NCBI GenBank assembly: GCA_964618565.1
Contig: CAZUBA010000047.1
Coordinates: forward strand, 1 to 10,408
Source: STC-113 sp964618565
GTDB taxonomy: Bacteria > Patescibacteriota > Gracilibacteria > BD1-5 > UBA2023
Length of the DNA stretch: 10,408 bases
Direction: 5' to 3'
Shown: positions 1-7,231 of the stretch, piece after piece
How positions within the stretch are numbered: the stretch's first letter is position 1
Layout of the letters: every line of letters begins with the position of its first letter
The notes under the pieces: model-generated
What the model saw: only the letters and a program-made list of their open reading frames with translations
What the model was told of the DNA's origin: nothing
The model's database searches: none
Position numbers and translations under genes: made by a program

Positions 1-1
1 A

Positions 2-550
2 TGATGAAAGGCAAAAGAAGTCAGCAATATCCTAAAGAGAAGTGAAATTGAAAAATATCTTGATTCAAAGTGAACGCTCCTCATATATTGAAGTCAGATA
101 GTATGAACCCCTGTCGATAAGGAGATGAACAAAAAAGATTTTCTGATTCTATATGAAGAAAAGGATATCGATGACGAAATTGAATTCGATGTCCATCCTC
201 GGGTAGATAAAGTTGTAAGGATTCAGCATTATATCTATAGGGATGAAGCTGGAGATATCATGTATTTTAGAAACCCATTTTATGAGTGAGATGTTCTTGA
301 TTGCATGGAATATGAATATAATGTGGTGAATCATAGGTGAAAATATATAGAAAAGGGCACAGAGCTTATAGAGCGGCCTGAATACAATACTAGATTCCTT
401 GAGAAATTAAAAGAAGATTGATATAATCTCATGGATATTAACTTTCTTCCTGAAGAGTTTGATGACCAGATGACTATCATGGTAAAGCTCATAAGTTCGA
501 TTTATGGACAAACCATAATCAAAGGTGCTGAAACTGAAATGTCGTTTTAA
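2..550 (+). CDS. Unrecognised acidic protein, 3' part of gene (table 25)
   Basis: The frame is open from the window edge to the TAA at 548-550 if TGA is read as glycine (182 codons visible), so the true start probably lies outside the window. An ATG at 125 is in frame, but the AAGGAG before it abuts the ATG with no spacer, which argues against it being the start. The product is rich in Asp, Glu, Tyr and Ile, with runs such as YEEKDIDDEIEFD. It has no hydrophobic segment or signal peptide in the visible part and looks cytoplasmic. I do not recognise a family. TGA occurs at least seven times beside GGA, GGC and GGT, as expected for a gene adapted to the recoded meaning. Frame +1 also has a short ORF from base 1 (ATGATG, ending 120), but the frame used here runs on through it into the longer protein. 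Confidence 0.75.
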
Positions 551-560
551 TCTCCAATTT

Positions 561-588
561 TTGACAACTAGCTCATATTTAGTATAAT
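561..588 (+). promoter_or_regulatory. Consensus sigma-70-type promoter for the 722-3028 gene
   Basis: A perfect -35 hexamer TTGACA (561-566) is separated by 16 bp from a perfect -10 hexamer TATAAT (583-588). It starts 10 bp after the stop of the upstream gene and predicts a transcript beginning near 595, giving a leader of about 127 nt before the ATG at 722. The -10 box lies across the loop and right arm of the hairpin at 569-596, so promoter and hairpin occupy the same DNA. Confidence 0.7.
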
Positions 589-600
589 ATGAGCTATTTT
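569..600 (+). terminator. Hairpin with short T-run, probable terminator of the first gene
   Basis: TAGCTCATAT (569-578) is perfectly complementary to ATATGAGCTA (587-596), a 10-bp stem with an 8-nt loop followed by TTTT. The stem has only three G-C pairs and four trailing Ts, so termination may be partial. Because the TATAAT box lies in the same bases, the palindrome could instead be a repressor operator; both readings fit. Confidence 0.5.
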
Positions 601-721
601 AAAAAACAAAACTCAAACAAATATGTTCAAATGCAAGTATCCCATTACCCTTTATCGGTTTCTATTCAGGTTATAATCTCATATAGGAATCAACAGGATA
701 CATTTTTCAAACTTATAGAAT

Positions 722-3028
722 ATGTGAGCAGATATAAAAACTGACATTCCTGCCAGTAGCTTCTCTGACAAGAATTGAGGAGGATTATTTTTTTGAGCAA
801 TTTCAAAAGCAAAAGAAAAAATCTATAGTGTTTTAGATAAGCTTAATCTGAAGCATTCACCGATTATAATTTATGAAAATAATAATAGAGAAAGCCCCGA
901 ATCAAAGAAGATATCTCGTTTGAGCAGCTTGATTTCTGAAAGAAAAGAATTGATTGAAGAAATTTTCTCTCAAAAGGCAAATTTGGCAAGAATCGATTCA
1001 GAGAAAGATGAAAAAGGCATCTATTCAACGTTACAGGGGGCTGAAATCATTTCTAAAATAAAAAAAGATATCGGCATCCTGCATACAAGGCTCTCTGCAA
1101 TAAATGAAAAACTAAATACAGATGCCTATTATATCAATAACAGAGGTGCCTTCCCTTGAAACAAGCAAACTGTAATTGATATATATGCAAATGTAGAATC
1201 AACTAATCAATTTGCAGATATCCAGGTTAAATGCGAGGTAACAGAAGTCGCTATTCATCCAGATGCTTCTTTCCAATCCTTGAATCCGATTAAACCAGAA
1301 AATTATGACAGTGAAGTGCAAGAATCTAAATTTAAACTTGCTTGAGATATGGACATATTGGAGTCTTTCATCGATAGATCCGAACGTAATTCTCAAATAG
1401 CTCAAAAATTGAAAAAATGAAATATTAAGTTGTGAAATTATAAAAAAAGAAAAGCTGCATTTGAGAGGAAGTTAAGAGAATACAGATGAAGAATTCTACT
1501 GTTTAAAAAGCAATTGGAAGAGAAGAAAGAAGAGTTATCGTCTCTGACCGAAAACGCCGGGATAGCTCAAGAGGCAGAAAATCTTGCTGATAAACTAGAG
1601 AATGAAGAGATCGGAAGAATCAGAAAAATGAACGGTAGAGATAAAAAGTCTTTTTCTGATGGATTATCTGAAATCGGATTTAAGACTTCTGAACTTAAGA
1701 ATAAAGTAATGTGAAGCCTATTTTCAATGGTTAAGGACATTTCTAAAAAAGATTGAATGATCGGTTCATTTTTTTGAAAATGGAGCGAACTGCATATCGA
1801 AGAGAAAGAGAGACTAAAAGCCGCCAAAGAAAAAGCTCAAAAATCAGCTTCTGAAAAATTCACCTGAATATGACATTGAGCTATGAATATGATGAAATTC
1901 TGAAGGATTGCATATGATGCTATCGATACGGTTTCATTCTGAACTATAAACCCTTTCAGGAATATAACAGCAATATCAATGTTCGCATGACGCTGCATTC
2001 AAGTGGCAAAAGAAACCAGACTGGACAATGCGGAAGTAAAAGAGAATACTCGGATAGAGGAATCAAGGGCACATGATGAGGCTTGGAGAATCTATAAAAC
2101 TGCACTCAAGCAGAAATGAGAATGAGCCCTTACCAAAAAGGATCTTGAAAAAGCTTATATGCAGAATCTTCATAAAGACATAAAATCAAGATTAGATAAT
2201 GCAGACTTTATGGAAAGCTGATTTCTTCAGAAATTATTGCAGGAGGATGCAAGGCAATATATCGACTGAATCAGAAGGAAAATGTCAATTATTCAATCAG
2301 ATCAAAGACTTTCTCAAAATCAAAGGCAAGAAAAAATGAGACTGCTTATGATCAAAAACGATGAATTATTAAGAGATTTGGATAGGATGGTCAGCACTCA
2401 CTGAACAATTGATGCATTGTCATATTGGTGAAGAGTGTTGGAAAAAACGAGCAAATGAGTAGCAAGTCTGCTAGTTATCGATTCTGTCTGAAGGCTTGCT
2501 TCAACTGCATGGGATCATTTCAGCCTTTTTAAATGATTCTATGATTCCCTAGGAATTGATTTCAAAAAATTCGGATTCGCGGAATCGATTATCATAGATG
2601 AAGCCAGCGAAAGCAAGAGTAAAGATACAGTCATAGGCAAAGAGCCTGTATCCGAACAATATGAAAATTATATGAAAGGTTCGGATTTCAAGCAACCCCT
2701 GACTGACCAGCTTCTTGAAGTTGTTGAGACTAAAAAAATAGATTTAAGCCTAAACGCAAATCTGATTAAGGATATGACCGGCATAAGGATACCAGAAAAT
2801 CTGCAAGTGAATATTAGGGAAGGCGATTCAATCTGGCGAACCTTAAAGAGAGTTCTGCCTAAAAATGAAATGGATGTCTCCAATGATTCAGTCAATAAAA
2901 TAATACAAGCTATATCAAAAAATCCTGAAAAGTTTGATTTGCATGTAGATAATATAAATGTGGTTTCTATAGATGATTTAAAAAAAATGAATTGGGTAAA
3001 AGTGTTAAATGAACGATTATCATTATAA
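722..3028 (+). CDS. Large coiled-coil protein with a C-terminal LysM-like segment (table 25)
   Basis: The gene encodes 768 residues with TGA as glycine. ATG 722 is the first start after an in-frame TAG at 716-718; no Shine-Dalgarno sequence precedes it. The N-terminus is glycine-rich (NGGG at residues 19-22). Long charged helices likely to form coiled coils lie roughly at residues 65-140, 230-310 and 360-385, and again around 440-560. A mildly hydrophobic stretch near 580-600 (SLLVIDSV) is too weak to call a membrane segment, and no signal peptide is evident. Near the C-terminus, residues 696-705 read VNIREGDSIW, which resembles the opening of LysM repeats (V-K-x-G-D-S-L-W), but the rest of the repeat is divergent. 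The VirD4-like ATPase gene starts 85 bp downstream on the same strand, so a structural or scaffold role with that ATPase is plausible but only inferred. I cannot assign a named family. Confidence 0.85.
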
Positions 3029-3054
3029 ATAAGCAATAAAATGCATTAATTTTT

Positions 3055-3082
3055 TTGAAAAATGAAGCATTTCTGATATACT
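3055..3082 (+). promoter_or_regulatory. Extended -10 promoter for the ATPase gene
   Basis: TTGAAA (3055-3060) lies 16 bp upstream of TATACT (3077-3082), which is preceded by TGA (3074-3076), an extended -10 element. The predicted start is near 3089. The -35 box lies in the loop of a weak imperfect hairpin (AAATGC 3039-3044 with GCATTT 3067-3072) just after the previous stop codon. So the ATPase gene can be transcribed on its own rather than only by read-through. Confidence 0.65.
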
Positions 3083-3089
3083 AAAATAG

Positions 3090-3096
3090 AGGAGGT
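3090..3096 (+). promoter_or_regulatory. Perfect but distant Shine-Dalgarno sequence AGGAGGT
   Basis: AGGAGGT matches the 16S anti-Shine-Dalgarno core exactly but lies 17 nt from the ATG at 3114, farther than the usual 5-9 nt. The only in-frame alternative after the TAA at 3102-3104 is a rare ATT at 3108. It is the only strong Shine-Dalgarno in the window; most other genes show none, so leaderless or Shine-Dalgarno-independent initiation may be common here. Confidence 0.4.
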
Positions 3097-3113
3097 ATTT
3101 TTAATTAATTAGG

Positions 3114-5363
3114 ATGCAGACATATTTACTGAAAATCTATCACGGATTCAATAAATGAAAATTAATTTTCAAGGAATTTTTAAATGATGTCTGACAAACT
3201 CTCGAATGACATAAGATGACTTTCGGACTTAATTATACCAAATGAGAATTCTCATATTCACTCACAACGCACAAAGAAACCTACACCGCACTTGAATCAA
3301 AATTCTATACTTCCTTCAACGATTTCCAGATAATCCAAGACAATAAGAACATCTGGTGATTTGATGCTTCAAGGACAGTAATAGGCGAAATCCAACTTGA
3401 GAATAGCTGGTTTTTCCCTTTCAAAGTCAATTGAAGCGATGATACTGATTTTGTCTTCAATCTTTTCAGAAGTTTTGAGAATTTTGATATAATAAACGAT
3501 CAATTTTCTCTTTTTGTCGAGGTGAAACCCGTAATTGAAGAAAGCTCAATATTTTATCTCAGATCCTCACTTCAATATTTCAAATTCAGGACTGCCCTTT
3601 TTTTCAGGATTTTCAAATACTTATTTTCATTTAAGACTGGCTCTGGCTGGAAAAAGGCCTGATATGATTATTTCAGGGAAAAATTCCATAAAGAGCTTTT
3701 TGAGACAAGGATTTATATAGTTGCTCAAGCAACAAACAAAGAAACAGCAAAATGAAGAGTCCGTTCTATATTCAACAATTTCTGAGTCTTCAAGAACTAC
3801 CCTCTCAATCAATTCAACCTGAAGATATTGGACAATGTCTCGCCTGACGCCTACAGGGACAGCTCAAAACTAGGTAAAAGATATATGCTTTCATCAGAAG
3901 AAATCGCATCTTTTTACCATTTTCCCAAAAATCCGAAACAAGAGACTTCCCTTCTTAAGATTACAGCAAGAAAACTCGCTTTGCCCATATGAGTTCCTAC
4001 TGTGAATTATAGGATAGCGAATAATTGAGAGATAGTCGCAAGAGAATACCCGAAAGAAATGAATATCGTCTGAATATCAGACTATAGATCAATAACTGTG
4101 CCGGTTGGGATTTACGATGAGGATAGGCTTAAGCATACCTATATCATCGGTAAGACATGAGTGGGTAAATCAAAATTCATGATGAGCCTGATCATAGATG
4201 ACATCAAGCAATGAAGATGAATATGACTTATCGATCCGCATGGAGATAATTTTGAAGAGGCATTGATGCATATTCCCGAAGAACGCAAAAAAGATGTTAT
4301 CATATTTGATCCGACCGATGAGAAATTCCCTTTCTGTATGAATCCTCTGGATCTCAAATCAAACGAATCCAAACAAGTATTGGCAAAATGATTCATAGAC
4401 ATATTCAAGAAATTCTTCGGCAGCAACTGGAATGCAAAGCTTGAGCATGTTCTCAGGATGATATTCTTAGCGCTTCTCGACAAGCCTGATTCAACTATAT
4501 TCGATATCATCCGAGCTCTTACCAATAAAGATTTCAGATATGAGATGATCGAGTGCATCAAGGATGATGTAGTAAAGAATTTCTGGACAAATGAATTTGC
4601 ATGATGGTCTCAGCAATTCAATACAGAAGCGATAATGCCGATTCTCAACAAAGTCTGACAGCTTCTTTCTATTGACATGATCAAGAATATCTTTGCCTCA
4701 AAGGAAAACAAGCTTGATTTCAGAGAGATGATGGATGAAGGCAAGATTCTCCTAATCAAGCTCCCAAAAGGCAAGCTTCAAGAAGAGATAATGTGATTCC
4801 TGTGAGCGATGATGATTACCAAGATTTTCCAAGCTGCGATGTCCAGGCAATCTGAATGAAAAGATCAAAGACGGCCTTTTTATCTGTATGTAGATGAGTT
4901 CCAGAATTTTGCGACAGAAACTTTCAACGAGATACTATCAGAGGCACGCAAATATGGATTATGATTGACAGTAGCCCACCAATTCATCCGCCAGATTCCT
5001 CAAAAGATCTCTGAAGCATTATTCTGAAATGTCTGAACAATAGTGAGTTTCCGTATTTCTCCAGAAGATGCGCTAATCATGAAACAGCAATTCGATCCGT
5101 TCCTTGATGCATATGACCTTGCCAATCTCAATCAAAGGGAATTCTATTGCAAACTCCTAGTCAGATGACAGGTCAAAGATCCATTCAGCCTCAAGACCCT
5201 CTATATTGAGGATCCTATAGTGGATACAAAACGAATCGAGACAATCTATAACGAATCCAGAAAAAGATATTCCCGCTCCCTTGAAGAGGCCAAAAAAGTC
5301 GTTAATTCCGAACAAAAGGATGTCATCAAAAAAATCGAAGAATTCGTGGAACCGATAATTTAG
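3114..5363 (+). CDS. VirD4/TraG-like conjugation-type ATPase (table 25)
   Basis: This 749-residue protein belongs to the VirD4/TraG/HerA group of AAA-type motor ATPases, which in other bacteria couple DNA or protein substrates to type IV secretion. Walker A is GKTGVGKS at residues 346-353, with its middle glycine encoded by TGA. Walker B is LYVDEFQNF around 591-599, with Asp594 and Glu595. After it come the TraG/TraD-type segments: the LSEARKYGLGLTVAHQ block, FGNVGTIVSFR, and a C-terminal conserved stretch near 650-700. The N-terminal 340 residues look like the mixed alpha/beta domain seen ahead of the motor in CPR homologues. One hydrophobic, basic segment around 158-178 (ALFFRIFKYLFSF) may be a membrane anchor or an amphipathic helix. 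The C-terminus ends in a charged helix. The start follows a good promoter. In CPR bacteria such proteins are often annotated as type IV secretory DNA-transfer proteins; the substrate is unknown. Confidence 0.9.
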
Positions 5364-5426
5364 ATTGCAATGTAGTGAACAAATTTATATATTAAGGCAC
5401 ATGAGCTTTAAGTTGCAAAATTATTA

Positions 5427-5432
5427 TATAAT
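5427..5432 (+). promoter_or_regulatory. -10 box TATAAT placed for a nearly leaderless transcript
   Basis: TATAAT ends 9 bp before the ATG at 5442, so transcription from it would start at or within about 4 nt of the start codon. No convincing -35 hexamer lies 16-18 bp upstream (5404-5409 reads AGCTTT). No Shine-Dalgarno precedes this ATG, which agrees with leaderless translation. Confidence 0.4.
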
Positions 5433-5438
5433 TAATTG

Positions 5439-5531
5439 AAAATGAATTCACTTTCAAAAGAAAATTCTCAACTTACAAAAAATTTCATATTAAGCAGCGC
5501 TGAGTGAATTCATTTTGAGAGAAAATGAATT
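5439..5531 (+). repeat. 14-bp inverted repeat over the start codon, plus a third competing arm
   Basis: AAAATGAATTCACT (5439-5452), which contains the ATG at 5442, is the exact reverse complement of AGTGAATTCATTTT (5503-5516), with 50 nt between. A third copy, AAAATGAATT at 5522-5531, can pair with AATTCATTTT (5507-5516) as a 10-bp stem with a 5-nt loop. The middle arm can therefore pair either with the start codon region or with the local copy, but not with both. This could be an RNA switch on translation or an operator bound by the encoded regulator. Confidence 0.6.
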
Positions 5532-6881
5532 GAAGTAAGCCTTTCAAAACTTGCAAATTCAATTATAGGTATGTTAAATGCCGAATGATGAGTTATTGTT
5601 TTATGAATAAATAATTGAAATATTCAAGATTTAAATAGTTTATCAAATACAAAATTAAATGATTTTAGGCAAATAATGGCAAACGAAATTCTTCCTCCTT
5701 GTAATGTCAAAATTGAAGAAATAACTGTAGATTGAGTATTAATTTTTATTTATCATATTGAACCTGAATATGAGAGGGTTTTTAAAAGAAAAGGGAATGA
5801 AAATATTTACTTGAGAATTTGAGATGAAACTAGAGAATTAAGCAGAGATGAAGTCCAAAAACTGGAATATGATAGGAATCTAAGAAGTTTTGAGGATCAA
5901 ACAAGACTTGATTTTGTGGAAAGTGATTTTAGAATGACTGTTTTGGATTTTTATAAGGAAAAAATGTCTTTTGTAGGAGATTATCGAGATTTATTAGTTA
6001 ACAGAAATCTTGCAATTCATAAAAATTGAAATTATTTATATAAAAATTCTGCGATACTTTTATTTTCAGAAGATCCTGAAAAATATATTCCCTCAGCATC
6101 ATTGAGATATATAAGATACGACTGAACTTATATGAAAACATGAGTATCACTTAATATTATAAAAGATGAAAGATTTCATGGTTGCATTCCTTTGATAATT
6201 GAAACCATTAAGAGGTTTATGAAAAATGTGCTGAAAGATTTTTATTTTCTTGATATAGAACAATGAAAATTCATAAAAGTTTCCGAATACCCAGAAGATG
6301 CTTGGCTAGAATGAATAATAAATGCATTGACGCATAGATCATATAACTTACAATGAAATGTAATTTATATAAAACATTATTCTGATAGATTAGAAATTTC
6401 AAATTCGTGACCATTACCATCATTTGTAACTATTGAAAATATATTGAATACTAGATTTTCTAGAAATCCAAGAATTGCAAGAGTACTTTATGAGATGTGA
6501 TATGTCAGAGAACTTAATGAGTGAGTAAAAAGAATATTTGAATCAATGGAAAAATATTTTTTAGCAAAACCGGAATATAAAGATGAGCACAATATAGTTA
6601 CTCTAATATTAAAGAATAATATTGCTTTTGATGATAGAATGATATCTTTAGATATAAGAAATAAAATAGAGAAATCATTAAGTACGTTAGCTAGATCTGA
6701 ACAAATTATAATGATTAATTTACTTAAAAAGTGAAAACAAACAGTTAAGGAACTGTCAAAAGATTTAGGATTAAAAGATAGAACTATCAGAGAGAATATA
6801 AAAAAATTAGAAGAAAAAGGGCTGATTATTAGGAATGCAAGATCTCCTAGGGATCCTAACACATTTTATACAATTTGATAA
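5442..6881 (+). CDS. AlbA_2 (Schlafen-type) domain regulator with RecG-like ATP-binding region and winged helix (table 25)
   Basis: The gene encodes 479 residues. The N-terminal region (about 20-130) carries the AlbA_2/Schlafen signature: FERK at 25-28, then IIGMLNAEGGVIVLGINNG at 41-59, with several of the glycines from TGA. The segment WLEGIINALTHRSY (residues 288-301) matches the E...NAL.HR.Y motif of the GHKL-type ATP-binding region (HATPase_c_4) found in this family, which is often annotated as putative RecG-like helicase or transcriptional regulator. Residues about 419-470 form a winged helix-turn-helix (TVKELSKDLGLKDRTIRENI). It therefore probably binds DNA and responds to a nucleotide; whether it regulates the cell's own genes or belongs to a defence or mobile module cannot be told. 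Codons are more AT-rich than in the flanking genes (TTA, AAT and ATA dominate), and I count about 19 of 25 glycines as TGA. No Shine-Dalgarno is present. Confidence 0.88.
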
Positions 6882-6882
6882 G

Positions 6883-6977
6883 CTTGGCGGTAATGCCATG
6901 AAGCTTGGCGGCTAAATTAATGGCTTATACAAATAATATTAGATTATAAATGCAGTTTATCATGTTGAACTTGGCGG
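6883..6977 (+). repeat. Three direct copies of CTTGGCGG
   Basis: CTTGGCGG occurs at 6883-6890, 6904-6911 and 6970-6977, beginning 2 bp after the stop codon of the AlbA_2 gene. Copies one and two share AAGCTTGGCGG, and copies two and three share CTTGGCGGCTA. The steps are 21 and 66 bp, both whole codons and close to whole helical turns. I saw no other copy in the window. They could be protein-binding iterons or the relic of a duplicated short sequence. The gap 6882-7018 otherwise shows no gene. Confidence 0.6.
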
Positions 6978-7018
6978 CTATATTTCACTTAAAATAAATA
7001 GTGATTTTCTAGATTATC

Positions 7019-7046
7019 TTGACAAAACAAAAAAATATTTTAAATT
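7019..7046 (+). promoter_or_regulatory. Promoter of the phenylalanine leader and PheRS gene
   Basis: A perfect TTGACA (7019-7024) lies 16 bp from TAAATT (7041-7046), a 4 of 6 match to the -10 consensus. The predicted start near 7053 would give about 22 nt before the leader-peptide ATG at 7075. Only 25 bp separate the downstream terminator from the PheRS start codon, too little for a full promoter. This is therefore the likely promoter of PheRS, with the terminator lying inside its leader. Confidence 0.5.
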
Positions 7047-7074
7047 AATACCAGATTAACCGTCTCCAAAAACT

Positions 7075-7155
7075 ATGGTAAACATAAAAACATCAAATTC
7101 TTTCTTCTTTTTCAGCTTCAAAAAATGAAATTGAAGGATTGTTTCTTGTTTTTAA
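7075..7155 (+). CDS. Phe-rich leader peptide of the PheRS attenuator (table 25)
   Basis: This 26-residue ORF starts at ATG 7075, the only ATG after an in-frame TAA at 7057-7059, and stops with TAA at 7153-7155. It contains four consecutive Phe codons (TTC TTC TTT TTC, 7102-7113), then Ser, a fifth Phe (7117-7119), and a sixth just before the stop. Two in-frame TGA glycine codons (7126, 7132) follow the Phe run, so the peptide is complete only under table 25. The design matches phenylalanine leader peptides such as E. coli pheL and pheM, where scarcity of charged tRNA-Phe stalls the ribosome on the Phe codons. The gene downstream is phenylalanyl-tRNA synthetase, the expected target. No Shine-Dalgarno is visible, so initiation at this ATG is inferred. 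Confidence 0.65.
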
Positions 7156-7206
7156 AAAATAATTAAAGATGACAAAAAGTTCTTCAATAAACAGGAAGGA
7201 CTTTTT
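7102..7206 (+). promoter_or_regulatory. Phenylalanine transcription attenuator with competing RNA hairpins
   Basis: Four segments can be drawn. Segment 1 is TTCTTC within the Phe codons (7102-7107), or CTTCA (7116-7120). Segment 2 is GAAGGATTGTTT (7133-7144). Segment 3 is AAAAAGTTCTTC (7174-7185). Segment 4 is GAAGGACTTTTT (7195-7206). Segments 3 and 4 form the terminator. Segment 2 resembles segment 4 and can pair with segment 3 over 11 of 12 positions (two G-U pairs, one mismatch), forming an antiterminator. Segment 1 repeats the TTCTTC of segment 3 and can sequester segment 2. A ribosome stalled on the Phe codons would hide segment 1 and leave segment 2 free. A ribosome reaching the stop at 7153 would cover part of segment 2 and let the terminator form. 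The geometry is seen in the sequence; the regulation is inferred from known attenuators. Confidence 0.65.
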
Positions 7207-7207
7207 T
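7174..7207 (+). terminator. Strong intrinsic terminator in the PheRS leader
   Basis: AAAAAGTTCTTC (7174-7185) pairs with GAAGGACTTTTT (7195-7206) over 12 positions including one G-U pair, with a 9-nt loop and six Ts (7202-7207). The left arm starts 18 nt after the leader-peptide stop codon and the run of Ts ends 24 nt before the PheRS ATG. Confidence 0.85.
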
Positions 7208-7231
7208 ATTTTATAACTTAATGACTTATTT

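Noticed and set aside
631..759. 42-residue ORF (MQVSHYPLSV...) in the leader of the coiled-coil gene, overlapping its start by 38 nt
   Set aside because: It has no Shine-Dalgarno and no biased or repeated codons, and overlaps the much stronger frame starting at 722. An upstream regulatory ORF cannot be excluded, but nothing supports it.
3535..3720. 61-residue ORF on the plus strand inside the ATPase gene
   Set aside because: It is out of frame with the ATPase, whose reading frame is continuous and conserved across this stretch; it is a shadow ORF.
4139..4561. 140-residue ORF on the minus strand opposite the ATPase
   Set aside because: It lies antisense to the Walker A region, and its composition is what the reverse complement of the real gene gives; no motif was seen.
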